A stretch of 38,162 bases of DNA, taken from a virus. The position numbers and the translations under genes were made by a program. The notes beneath the pieces were generated by a model. The model was not told where the DNA came from. It ran no database searches and saw only the letters and a program-made list of their open reading frames with translations. The DNA is taken from IMG/VR virus record IMGVR_UViG_3300022934_000059, positions 1-38,162 of that record; one strand, written 5' to 3'. Positions 22,624 through 30,417 of this stretch are shown piece by piece. The stretch's first letter is position 1, and every line of letters starts with the position of its first letter.

Positions 22624-23955
22624 ATGGGTTACATTAACACGATTAGAGATTTAGAAGCAGCAACTTACGGACTACCAAACTTCGGTGGCAACTCCTTGCT
22701 TAAGCAAGCAGGTGTTGTGCAGGGCCTTCACACGGCTCACGACACCGCCGAAGCAGGAGCAAGCGGTGTTTCCGCTATTGGCTCCACCGCAGGCATGTAT
22801 AATGTCGTCTACGGACAAAAGGTTTGGTCTATGCTGAACCGTGAAGTCAACGCCCTCGCTATGCTCTCCAAGAGAGCCTACACTTCCAGCGGTTGGCGAA
22901 TCCTCAAGAGTCGTCCCTTCGGTGGTAGTGGCGCTACTCTTACCTTGCAAAGCGACGGCACGGGCGGTGGCATTGGTTCCGACGACCCACAAGCAGACGA
23001 GATTGGTGGTGTTCCTGAGAACGGTGGCCTCTCTACTGCCGCTGACGGTCTTGGTAGCATGGCTCCAACCTACGCTCAACTCTTCATGAGTCCAAAGACT
23101 GTGGCTCATCAGTTTGACATTTCTGAACTTGCTATGGAAATGGCTCAAATTGACGATGGCCTCGGTGACATTCGGGCTATCATCCGTGAAGACATGGGTA
23201 AGGCTCACGCAGAAGCACAAAACAAGATGCTGGTTATGCCTCTTGAGTTCTACGGTGAAACCTCTGCTCTTGGTAACATTGAGCGAAACTACACCTCGCT
23301 CTTGAAGATTGTTTCAAGCCGAGATGAAATTCTTGCTTTGGACAATGGCGTTCTCGCTACTGATGTTGCTTCCGCTACCAACAACCTCGGTAAAATCTAC
23401 GGCGAGGAGCGATTTACTGCCGCTTCTTTCCTTGACTCCGAAGTTGACTCCGGAACCTACGCCGCTTCTTCGGTTCGTGCTTTGACGCTGACCAAGATTA
23501 ACGACATGATTCGCCGTCTGCGAGTCGCTGGTGGTTCGCCTAAGGTTATTCTTACGGGCTACGATACCATCCAAGCAATCGCTGACTTGCTCCAAGCACA
23601 AGAGCGTTTCATGGACCGCAAGGAAGTTATTCCTACCGTGAACGGCGTTCGTGGTATCAAGGGTCAAGAAGTTGGTTTCCGTGTGGCTACCTACTACGAC
23701 ATTCCTCTCATCCCTGTGAAGGAAATGACCTCCACCACCAACTCGGCTGACACCGGTATTAGCGACATGCTTTTCCTTGACACGGACCATCTTTGGCTCC
23801 AAGTCATGAAGCCTACGCAATACTTTGAAGACGGTATTTCCAACGGGAACCCATTCGGTGTGGGTCGCCTTGGGAACCAAGCCCTTTACCGCACCATTGC
23901 GGAAACGGGTTGTTCCTTCTTCTTGGGCCAAGGCAAGATTACGAACATCGCTTGA
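22624..23955 (+). CDS. Major capsid protein, HK97-fold
   Basis: 443 aa, SD GAGGTGAT. Identified by position after the protease, size and sequence: an N-terminal region, then VWSMLNREVNALAMLSKRA, a Gly-rich loop (SDGTGGGIGSDDP) and GSMAPTYAQLFMSPKTVAHQFDIS, which matches the transition to the spine-helix and P-domain of HK97 capsids. The C-terminal part (VILTGYDTIQAIADLLQAQE, MFLDTDHLWLQVMKPTQYFEDG) fits the A-domain and closing strands. Codons are GC-richer and more uniform than in neighbours, consistent with high expression. It forms the icosahedral shell. It lacks the tag. Confidence 0.92.
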   Translation: MGYINTIRDLEAATYGLPNFGGNSLLKQAGVVQGLHTAHDTAEAGASGVSAIGSTAGMYNVVYGQKVWSMLNREVNALAMLSKRAYTSSGWRILKSRPFGGSGATLTLQSDGTGGGIGSDDPQADEIGGVPENGGLSTAADGLGSMAPTYAQLFMSPKTVAHQFDISELAMEMAQIDDGLGDIRAIIREDMGKAHAEAQNKMLVMPLEFYGETSALGNIERNYTSLLKIVSSRDEILALDNGVLATDVASATNNLGKIYGEERFTAASFLDSEVDSGTYAASSVRALTLTKINDMIRRLRVAGGSPKVILTGYDTIQAIADLLQAQERFMDRKEVIPTVNGVRGIKGQEVGFRVATYYDIPLIPVKEMTSTTNSADTGISDMLFLDTDHLWLQVMKPTQYFEDGISNGNPFGVGRLGNQALYRTIAETGCSFFLGQGKITNIA

Positions 23956-23966
23956 GGTGATTAAGT

Positions 23967-24230
23967 ATGGGTTTTACCTCTACGATTACCGAAACCACGG
24001 TGTTTGGTAACAAGCGTGTTGCTTTTGGGACCTTTACGGGCGACGGCGGGTCTACCGGCGGCGAGATTGAAACCGGTCTTGATAGAGTGGACATGATTCA
24101 CCTTCAACAAAGTGGAAGTAGCGCCGTAAACGCAACTTCAATCAACGAAACCCTGCCTTTGGCTAGTGGCGATGTGACCGTTGTTACCGCTCCCGATATG
24201 GTTGGGTTTTGGATTGCTTACGGGGCTTGA
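23967..24230 (+). CDS. Probable capsid decoration/small structural protein
   Basis: 87 aa with SD GAGGTGATTAAG. All-beta appearance: KRVAFGTFTGDGGSTGGEI, then LDRVDMIHLQQSG and GDVTVVTAPDMVGFWIAYGA. Small proteins of this type (KRV..GTFT.DGG.TGG) often follow capsid genes in tailed phages and are taken as decoration or minor structural proteins; this is recall, not a search. Codon use resembles the capsid gene. High copy number is therefore likely. Confidence 0.7.
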   Translation: MGFTSTITETTVFGNKRVAFGTFTGDGGSTGGEIETGLDRVDMIHLQQSGSSAVNATSINETLPLASGDVTVVTAPDMVGFWIAYGA

Positions 24231-24242
24231 GGAGGGTCTTAA

Positions 24243-24560
24243 TTGGCGACCATCAAATTAAACGATGATTGCGAATGGGACTCTCGGCAACTTCAAGGTA
24301 AAGAAGGCAAATTTGAAGTTACGAAGGCTGAATCTATTGAGGTTTCAGCCTTCGTAGCCTCTCACTATTACGCAAGCCACCGCTTAGATGTGGTGTTTGA
24401 TGAGAGTGACCGAAAGGAATTGTCTTCTTTGCCCGATAGAGAGTTGTCCATGTTAGCGGTTGCATTGCAATGCGAGCCTAGCGAAGTCGTCAATCTGCTT
24501 CTTCCTAAGAAGAAGGCCCCTCGTAAGAAGGCCCCTTCAAAGAAAGAGCAATCCGAATGA
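24243..24560 (+). CDS. Small protein with Lys-rich tail, unknown function
   Basis: 105 aa, TTG start preceded by GGAGGG. The N-terminal half (MATIKLNDDCEWDSRQLQG) is beta-like; then a helical region (RELSMLAVALQCEPSEVVNLL). The C-terminal 20 residues are basic with a repeated K-K-A-P-x-K-K pattern, encoded by a duplicated AAGAAGGCCCCT. Probably a capsid-associated or DNA-contacting minor protein; no family recognised. Confidence 0.65.
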   Translation: MATIKLNDDCEWDSRQLQGKEGKFEVTKAESIEVSAFVASHYYASHRLDVVFDESDRKELSSLPDRELSMLAVALQCEPSEVVNLLLPKKKAPRKKAPSKKEQSE

Positions 24561-24611
24561 AGGGCAAAACCTTCATTAATGGATGATTGATAGTCCTCTT
24601 TAGGTGATAAC

Positions 24612-24935
24612 ATGCCCGACGCATCTAGGTCTAGTGGAGTTTTGACTGCATCAGCAGTCATTGTAGCAAATCCGTGTAACTTGAAGAGTGTTCACATCAC
24701 TTGTAGAGCGAATGGAGCCGACGAATACATCTTGAAGATTTTTGATTCCGAGGATGCTACCTTAACAGGTAACACGGAATTAGTGCGGTTTGTATTCAAT
24801 GGCGACTTGTCTGCAAATAATGTGGAGGCTGACCTGCACGGTGTCCTCGCTAGAGAAGGACTCTACGCTCAAGTTACCGCCCCTGCTTCACCCGATGCCG
24901 CTTCACACTTCGCTTTTAGTGTGGAGTTCAACTGA
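24612..24935 (+). CDS. Small beta-rich structural protein candidate
   Basis: 107 aa, SD AGGTGATAAC. Beta-sandwich character: SVHITCRANGADEYILKIFD, ELVRFVFNGDLSANNVEADL, GLYAQVTAPASPDAASHFAF, ending in SVEFN. It resembles phage decoration or head-fibre-base proteins in general style. Downstream of the capsid and small structural genes, upstream of membrane proteins. Function inferred from position. Confidence 0.65.
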   Translation: MPDASRSSGVLTASAVIVANPCNLKSVHITCRANGADEYILKIFDSEDATLTGNTELVRFVFNGDLSANNVEADLHGVLAREGLYAQVTAPASPDAASHFAFSVEFN

Positions 24936-24944
24936 GGTGAAACA

Positions 24945-25343
24945 ATGGCGGCTTTGAACGCAGACACAAGGCTCATCATGACGATTCTTTTCGTTGGAGT
25001 GGTGAGTGGTGCGAATGTTTTCTTCTACGCTCAGTATGGTTCCAATTTCCCCTACACTCATTTGGCTCATGGAGTCCTATTCGGTCTTATTACTGTCGGT
25101 GCTATTCTCATCATGAAGGCAGTCAACGATTTGTTCTTGAATGACTACATTGAACAGGGCTTACTTGACCGAAGAATTGAGGCTTATTGGAAGTTGAAGA
25201 CCAAAGAAGAACAACAGAGAAAGCGTATGCAAGACTCTCTCAAGACCTTCCAAACGGACTTTAACACGACGAGGGTTCCCGAAATCTCTACTTACAACAA
25301 CGACAACGAACTAGGAGCAGAATTCTTAGCCTCTTTGCAATGA
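24945..25343 (+). CDS. Membrane protein, two transmembrane segments
   Basis: 132 aa, SD TGAGGTGAAAC. Two hydrophobic helices at residues about 8-29 (TRLIMTILFVGVVSGANVFF) and 39-60 (HLAHGVLFGLITVGAILIM). The C-terminal 70 residues are soluble and charged, with a likely helix (RIEAYWKLKTKEEQQRKRMQ). No recognised family. Forms an apparent unit with the next membrane protein and the GTPase, all within 10 bp of each other. Confidence 0.75.
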   Translation: MAALNADTRLIMTILFVGVVSGANVFFYAQYGSNFPYTHLAHGVLFGLITVGAILIMKAVNDLFLNDYIEQGLLDRRIEAYWKLKTKEEQQRKRMQDSLKTFQTDFNTTRVPEISTYNNDNELGAEFLASLQ

Positions 25344-25352
25344 GGTGATTGA

Positions 25353-25571
25353 ATGCCTCTAGGGGATTTGATGGGTTTCTCGGACTCGGACTATGCTTAC
25401 AATCAGCAAAGAGCGCACTCTGCTGACATGTTCTTCATGAAGATGAGGTTCTATTTTTGGGGTTCTTGTGCCGTTCTCTCATCGTTCCTTATCGGGAACA
25501 TTATGGGCGTCTTTGACTTGAATGTAATGGGTTGGATGGTAGACGCATTTACAGGTCTTTGGGGGCATTGA
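25353..25571 (+). CDS. Small membrane protein
   Basis: 72 aa, SD GAGGTGATTG. Residues 1-29 are soluble, then residues 30-53 (MRFYFWGSCAVLSSFLIGNIM) form one transmembrane helix. The last 15 residues are moderately hydrophobic (MGWMVDAFTGLWGH), perhaps membrane-associated. Situated between a two-TM protein and a small GTPase, a plausible membrane platform for that GTPase. Confidence 0.7.
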   Translation: MPLGDLMGFSDSDYAYNQQRAHSADMFFMKMRFYFWGSCAVLSSFLIGNIMGVFDLNVMGWMVDAFTGLWGH

Positions 25572-25572
25572 T

Positions 25573-26235
25573 ATGTCCCTTCTTACCGGCTTTGCGGTAG
25601 TCATTACAGAAGCCGCTATTGCCTTCTACAAGAAAATACACGCAATCAATTTCGGAGTTTACGGCGCTACAATGGTTGGAAAGACGACACTACATCATCA
25701 ATTACGAACAAGAGGTGAGGTCGCTCAAATCAAAGAACGAACAGTAGGCCTACACAGAGCCACAAGAAAGGTCGTCAAGATTGACGGAGAAGCCCATACA
25801 CTACGCACTTCCGATGTTGGAGGAGAGTCCATCTATTGGAAGGAATGGATGAAGGACATTAAATCTAGAAGGGTGAAATACATCATCTTCATGATTGACC
25901 ACCGACACTTGGATAGTGGCGCTAATCTAGACCATCAACTCGCATGGAAGTTTCTTGTAGACGGTATTTGTTCAACGAGATGGCCTAACGGTAAGAAGAA
26001 AAAGGAAGAGGATTACCCCTTAGCGATTGGCCTTTGGGCAAACAAATACGACATTTGGGGTGAAAAGCACAAACATGATGGCGAGATTAGCGACCATCCT
26101 ATCTTCAAACCGTTTCAATACGGAATGCAAAAACTAAATGAACGAGGAATACCGACACATAAATACATAGTTTCGGCTAAATCGCAACCCGAAATGGTTT
26201 ATCGTGGCGTTACGACGATGATTAAGGACTACTGA
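25573..26235 (+). CDS. Ras/Arf/MglA-like small GTPase
   Basis: 220 aa. All five G-box motifs are visible: G1 GATMVGKTT (31-39), a likely G2 Thr at T57, G3 SDVGGE (80-85, D-x-G-G), G4 NKYD (157-160), and G5 SAK (201-203). The spacing and size fit the Ras superfamily fold; G3 lacks the Trp seen in Arf (WDxGGQ), and its Glu replaces the catalytic Gln. Residues 1-20 form a hydrophobic helix (LLTGFAVVITEAAIAFYKK) that could anchor it to membrane. GTP hydrolysis would switch an unknown effector. Two membrane proteins precede it directly. Small GTPases are very rare in tailed viruses. Confidence 0.88.
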   Translation: MSLLTGFAVVITEAAIAFYKKIHAINFGVYGATMVGKTTLHHQLRTRGEVAQIKERTVGLHRATRKVVKIDGEAHTLRTSDVGGESIYWKEWMKDIKSRRVKYIIFMIDHRHLDSGANLDHQLAWKFLVDGICSTRWPNGKKKKEEDYPLAIGLWANKYDIWGEKHKHDGEISDHPIFKPFQYGMQKLNERGIPTHKYIVSAKSQPEMVYRGVTTMIKDY

Positions 26236-26240
26236 TTGTT

Positions 26241-26645
26241 ATGTGGAAAAGCATTCTAAAATCAATCCCAAACTATTACATCGGTGACGATGATTGGATG
26301 GACCTTATGCCTAGTGATTTTAATATAGAGGCGTATAAAAATAAACAATATGAAGAAAAATACGAGGCAAATTATCCACTAATGGTAGTTCCTGATGAAA
26401 AATTTGCAAATAAGGCTCTAAGAAGCAGATATGACTTCAACATGCAAGATGAAACAAGGGAATTATTTACAAATATGAAGGACATAGAACCTGTAGTGGT
26501 GATGGAGTTACTAAATGAAGACGGTTCTGTGTTTGATAGAATATTAGTAGCGGGACACCTGCGTTCTCACCTAAGAGGGTTAGCCGGACATAAAACTATA
26601 CCTACAATCGTTTTAACTATGAAAGAAAAACAATGGAGAGGATAA
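26241..26645 (+). CDS. Tagged possible ParB-fold protein
   Basis: 134 aa starting MWKSILKSIPNY, a clear tag. The C-terminal 60 residues (DIEPVVVMELLNEDG, DRILVAGHLRSHLRGLAGHKT, IPTIVLT) recall the ParB/sulfiredoxin-like nucleotide-binding fold, in which a G-H-x-R box follows a strand and leads to a conserved I-P-x-x-V strand. The resemblance is by eye only. Those proteins bind or hydrolyse nucleotides or DNA. AT content is higher than in neighbouring genes. It follows the GTPase after 5 bp. Confidence 0.55.
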   Translation: MWKSILKSIPNYYIGDDDWMDLMPSDFNIEAYKNKQYEEKYEANYPLMVVPDEKFANKALRSRYDFNMQDETRELFTNMKDIEPVVVMELLNEDGSVFDRILVAGHLRSHLRGLAGHKTIPTIVLTMKEKQWRG

Positions 26646-26646
26646 A

Positions 26647-27279
26647 ATGTTTCAACAACCAAATTTGATTGGCGCACAATCGGCGCAAACTATAACCCCA
26701 TTCCTGCCTCCTTTGGCGCAGGCAAGAGCGCCGGGTCCTGTAGAGGAATACCAATACCGGACGCTCAAGCCTAAAAAAAGGCTCAAGGAGATTCGCCAAG
26801 TTTTGATGGCCGAGAAGAAAAAATTCTTATTTTTCAAATACAGTTGGAAATTCAACCTTCGTGACCGTTGTGTTGTTTGCGGTGTGCATCATGTTTGGGA
26901 TGCTGGTGATTATTTGCGACCACCTATCCCTCTTACTCATGTGGAAAAGGGTCGTCCAATGAAGGGAACCTACTGTCCAAAACACGCCGGTATTCACAAG
27001 CAAATGGAAATGCTACAACAACAAATCATGGCCGAAGAACATGGTCTTGACTTTAAGGCGTTTATTCCAAAGCCTAGAGTTCCGCAAGTCTTATCAAAAG
27101 GGCCGCTAACCACATTATCACAGGCCGATATAGTTTCGCTAACGGGCGCTGGATGGGTGATTACAAGGCCTCAAACAAAGAAGGACGAAACCCCTCCCGA
27201 AGAAGTAGTAAGATTGAGCCAAGAGATGCGTAATTCATTAGAAAGAATGCAATTTTTGATTGAAGGAAAAGGTGAATGA
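26647..27279 (+). CDS. Zinc-motif protein, unknown function
   Basis: 210 aa. Residues about 76-120 hold a candidate zinc site: DRCVVCGVHHVWD, then TYCPKHAGIH (CxxC plus CxxH). N-terminal residues are Pro/Gln-rich; the C-terminal half has a short wing-like region (TLSQADIVSLTGAGWVI) and a final helix. No tag, despite its tagged neighbour. Zinc binding is inferred from ligand spacing, and the function is not known. Confidence 0.65.
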   Translation: MFQQPNLIGAQSAQTITPFLPPLAQARAPGPVEEYQYRTLKPKKRLKEIRQVLMAEKKKFLFFKYSWKFNLRDRCVVCGVHHVWDAGDYLRPPIPLTHVEKGRPMKGTYCPKHAGIHKQMEMLQQQIMAEEHGLDFKAFIPKPRVPQVLSKGPLTTLSQADIVSLTGAGWVITRPQTKKDETPPEEVVRLSQEMRNSLERMQFLIEGKGE

Positions 27280-27280
27280 A

Positions 27281-27949
27281 ATGGTATTTGGTCCTAGTAA
27301 TAACGACATTGTGGGCGCTATCGGCGCTTCTCAAGAGTCACAATTCAAAACGGTGAACAATCTCCTGTCTTTGCAAGACAACCATGTTGAAGAATTCTTC
27401 CAATATCACGGGCATAGATTCCTTACCTCTTTAGAGAAGTTGATGGAAGATGTAACGGAAAGAGTGGTTTCGCAAATGTTGGCTAAGTTGGAATTCATTC
27501 AAGATTCTACTACGGGTAAGATTACTGTTCACCCCGATTGCCTTAGAGAATACGAGAAGATTACTCAAGAGAACATTGAGTTGGACATTAATTCTATTAT
27601 GCACTCGGCCATTGATAATGAGGTCGTCAATCAAAGGAAGATGGCCAAGCAACAATACCTTGAATCTCAAGGCTTTTCCTCCCCTCAAATGGGTGGCGGT
27701 CAAATGGCTGGTCCTACCGCTGGCATGGCTTTAGCAGGAGTGACCGGGAACACTCAACAATACCAACAGATGCAAGGGGCCATGAACAACGGTTCCGGGT
27801 ATCCTGTTCCGCCTAACGGAACCGATGGCTACGGTCGCCCGTATTGGATTGACGCTCAAGGCCAAATGTCCTATGAACCTCCCTCAAGTGGTCTTCACTT
27901 AGGCTCTGCTATCCAAAAGGGTGCGGCTTGGGCTAAATGGTTAATGTGA
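27281..27949 (+). CDS. Unknown protein, possibly virion-associated
   Basis: 222 aa from ATG 27281 after GGTGAATGAA; a TTG at 27260 is less likely. The first 130 residues are helical and acidic (FKTVNNLLSLQDNHVEEFFQY). The C-terminal 90 residues are Gln/Gly/Pro-rich (MGGGQMAGPTAGMALAG, GYGRPYWIDAQGQMSYEPP) and likely flexible. This pattern is common in phage head-associated proteins but no homology can be named. It separates the GTPase group from the neck genes. Confidence 0.65.
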   Translation: MVFGPSNNDIVGAIGASQESQFKTVNNLLSLQDNHVEEFFQYHGHRFLTSLEKLMEDVTERVVSQMLAKLEFIQDSTTGKITVHPDCLREYEKITQENIELDINSIMHSAIDNEVVNQRKMAKQQYLESQGFSSPQMGGGQMAGPTAGMALAGVTGNTQQYQQMQGAMNNGSGYPVPPNGTDGYGRPYWIDAQGQMSYEPPSSGLHLGSAIQKGAAWAKWLM

Positions 27950-27960
27950 GTTGATTTGAT

Positions 27961-29292
27961 TTGGTTGAATACAAAGTCCAAATCGGCAACGCTATTCTAG
28001 ACGCAACTGCGTTTGGTAGGAGCAAGATTATCAAGAATATTTTTCTGTCCTATTTAGAAGGCTACACGCCCGGAGATAAGGACGAGGATTTTGATAATCA
28101 AATTGAAAAATTAGAGGTTGTCAATAGAGGGACGAGTTACGAGGACAATGTTAGACCCGTTTTGGAACTTCTAGATGAGGAACTTGAAAGATTGGAAACG
28201 AAAGATATTGGTAAAACTTCTATCAAGTTTGACAAGAAAAAATTCGCTTTTGATTCCTCGGAGGATGAAGAAGGCAAATCCTTTGCCATTGATACAGACC
28301 AATTTGATTTTTCACTTAGAGATTTAACCGACGATAGCAAAATCAATCAGATTCTTGGGTTCGGAGAATACACTAGAGAGTTTGAAGATTTAACTTCGGT
28401 TAAGGATATTACAAGGGAAATTAATGAAAGGTTGGATAGAAGTTTCCCAACTCTCTTCAACTATGTTCAAGAGAATTTGGTAGTGAAGAAAGAAGGAGAA
28501 TCTACTGTTCTGTATTTTGATGATGGCGATTTCACTATGAATGTCTTGAGAGAGTTTTCTCCTTCTCGTTTGTCTTTCAAGAGAGAGAAAGGTGGGTCTA
28601 AATCGGCTGAATTTTCTTCGTATTTGCGTTTAGTTGAATTAGAAGAGAAGGTTTCCGATTTCCGGGATACTCCTACAGAACTTGTGAAGGAGATTCAAAA
28701 GAGTTGGAGAAATCAATTCTACGAACTTTCTATTGAAGGAAAGAGAAACGAAATCCCAATTGCTCGTCTAAAAGATATTAAAGAAGGCAGTAGAGAAGCC
28801 GCAGAACTGTTCATCAAGACTATTTTCAATGGTGATAGGGCAATTAAAATCTTTAATGACGCCTACAATGTTTCCAATGAGATTGTTGATGTTAAGTTGA
28901 CTTTCCCCAACGAAATATTGTGTGACCCGGAAGGAGAAACAGAAGGCGCTCAAGCATTCGCTAGTAGTGCTAAAGTTTTGGACGCTCCAATCATGGTAGA
29001 GAGGATTACTTCCGGAACCATGACTTGGACTTCTACTGATAGACCGGGTATGGAAGGCTACATTAGAGATATTGACCCATACGATAGAGGCGCTAGAGTG
29101 GACGGCGAGAGAGTCAAGGTCATGGGAGAGTTACCTCCCTACTTCCCTCAAGGCATGACAAGAGGCGATTCGGAAAAGGTCATTGATGTTCTTGAGGATT
29201 TCTTGTATTCAACTGTGGCCAATTATTTGGAGTTGAAAGAAGCAATTGAAGAAGCATTGGCGAAATTACCCGACACAACTGAGGAGGAGTAA
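27961..29292 (+). CDS. Unknown 443-aa protein in head-to-neck position
   Basis: 443 aa with TTG start, 11 bp after the previous stop; the SD is weak (GTGAGTTGAT). Acidic, mixed alpha/beta, with no Cys cluster or catalytic motif. Segments such as YTREFEDLTSVKDITREIN and VDVKLTFPNEILCDPEGE show no recognised domain. It directly precedes the head-tail adaptor (2 bp gap). A minor head or neck protein is plausible by position only. Confidence 0.7.
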   Translation: MVEYKVQIGNAILDATAFGRSKIIKNIFLSYLEGYTPGDKDEDFDNQIEKLEVVNRGTSYEDNVRPVLELLDEELERLETKDIGKTSIKFDKKKFAFDSSEDEEGKSFAIDTDQFDFSLRDLTDDSKINQILGFGEYTREFEDLTSVKDITREINERLDRSFPTLFNYVQENLVVKKEGESTVLYFDDGDFTMNVLREFSPSRLSFKREKGGSKSAEFSSYLRLVELEEKVSDFRDTPTELVKEIQKSWRNQFYELSIEGKRNEIPIARLKDIKEGSREAAELFIKTIFNGDRAIKIFNDAYNVSNEIVDVKLTFPNEILCDPEGETEGAQAFASSAKVLDAPIMVERITSGTMTWTSTDRPGMEGYIRDIDPYDRGARVDGERVKVMGELPPYFPQGMTRGDSEKVIDVLEDFLYSTVANYLELKEAIEEALAKLPDTTEEE

Positions 29293-29294
29293 CT

Positions 29295-30416
29295 TTGCCT
29301 GTATCATCATCCCCAAGCGACTACACCAACATTGATGTTGACTACTCGCAAGGAAAGGGCTACTACACGGACAAAACTGCTATTGCAGACCTTCTGCAAA
29401 TCCCTGCCTTTACTTCCGTTACCAATCCTACTGATGCACAAATCGGTAGCATCATCAAGCGTGTAGAGGGGATAATTGACGATAAGGTTGGGCGTTCTTA
29501 CAGACCAATTATTTGGAAGGACGAGTTTAGAGATTTTGAATTTACTCGCCATCCAATCAATTCTTATTACGGCGGCTATGTTGGATTTGTCCAACTCAAT
29601 CAAATGAAGATTAGAAAGATTATCAGTTTGCAAGTTTGGGAAGGTAACAACTACAGAGAGTTAGCCTCCGCCCAAGCCAGCATTGATTTGGATACGAGCG
29701 GCTACAACAACATCAATACGATTACCATTCAGTTACCCAATTCCGGTGACTCTTGGGTGTTGAAATACAACGGGCATACTGACGCTCCTGCCGCTTCTGC
29801 TTCTTTTAATTCCTCCTTTGGCGCAAAGACCACGGCCAAGGAAATTGCCGCACTCATCAACGAAGAGTTTCCTTCCAAGACGGCTCAGTTTACAGGAGCC
29901 ACTACAGAGAAGGCGCTTCTCTCTACTCCCAACTCTTACAACATTTCGGACTTCTTCTATGCTTATACGGACAAGCAAGACGGAACCAAGATTCACATTT
30001 CTAGTCTGTTAGAGGGAGAAGATGGCTCCGACTGCACCATTACAGTTGCAGACCAAGCAGGAAAGGATTCGTCAACTACGGTTGAAAACTTTACTGATAA
30101 ACAAGAGATGCGTCGTCTTGGTGATTTTTGGACGATGGACAACGATGGTAGAATCTTCTTCCTCAAGCGTTATCCTTACCACAACAAGAATTCAGTTATT
30201 GTCAACTTTATTGCCGGTGACGGTCGTGTTCCTTCTGCTATTCACGAAGCGGCTACCAAACTTGTAGCGGCTGAGATTCTTCGTCACGACGACCAAACCA
30301 TTCTCATTGCTGAAACAGGAGCCAATATCTCTACTAAAGAGAAGTATGACATTCTGCGAAAGGAAGCAATGGAGATTCTTGACGGCAAGAAGGACCTTGT
30401 GTATTTGATTGATTGA
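29295..30416 (+). CDS. Head-tail adaptor with inserted domain
   Basis: 373 aa, TTG start after GAGGAGG. Residues 1-95 (DKTAIADLLQIPAF, DAQIGSIIKRVEGIIDDKVG) and the final 90 (DGRVPSAIHEAATKLVAAEIL, IAETGANISTKEKYDILRKE) look like the helical halves of a gp6/connector-type adaptor that docks on the portal. Between them lie about 150 residues of beta-rich sequence (TIQLPNSGDSWVLKYNG, TKIHISSLLEGEDGSDCTIT), which would make it far larger than the usual adaptor of about 100-150 aa. Adaptor identity is inference from fold pattern and position. Confidence 0.7.
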   Translation: MPVSSSPSDYTNIDVDYSQGKGYYTDKTAIADLLQIPAFTSVTNPTDAQIGSIIKRVEGIIDDKVGRSYRPIIWKDEFRDFEFTRHPINSYYGGYVGFVQLNQMKIRKIISLQVWEGNNYRELASAQASIDLDTSGYNNINTITIQLPNSGDSWVLKYNGHTDAPAASASFNSSFGAKTTAKEIAALINEEFPSKTAQFTGATTEKALLSTPNSYNISDFFYAYTDKQDGTKIHISSLLEGEDGSDCTITVADQAGKDSSTTVENFTDKQEMRRLGDFWTMDNDGRIFFLKRYPYHNKNSVIVNFIAGDGRVPSAIHEAATKLVAAEILRHDDQTILIAETGANISTKEKYDILRKEAMEILDGKKDLVYLID

Positions 30417-30417
30417 T

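Noticed and set aside
22672-23931. Minus-strand open frames of 182 and 205 codons across the capsid gene
   Set aside because: They arise from the strongly biased codon use of the capsid gene and have unlikely His/Thr/Val-rich composition.
24505-24545. Short tandem AAGAAGGCCCCT repeat
   Set aside because: It simply encodes the Lys/Ala/Pro tail of the protein; no sign of a regulatory or mobile repeat.
26328-26345. TATAAAA-like sequence inside the tagged ParB-like gene
   Set aside because: It lies about 300 bp upstream of the next start, within coding sequence that is AT-rich overall, so chance is likely.
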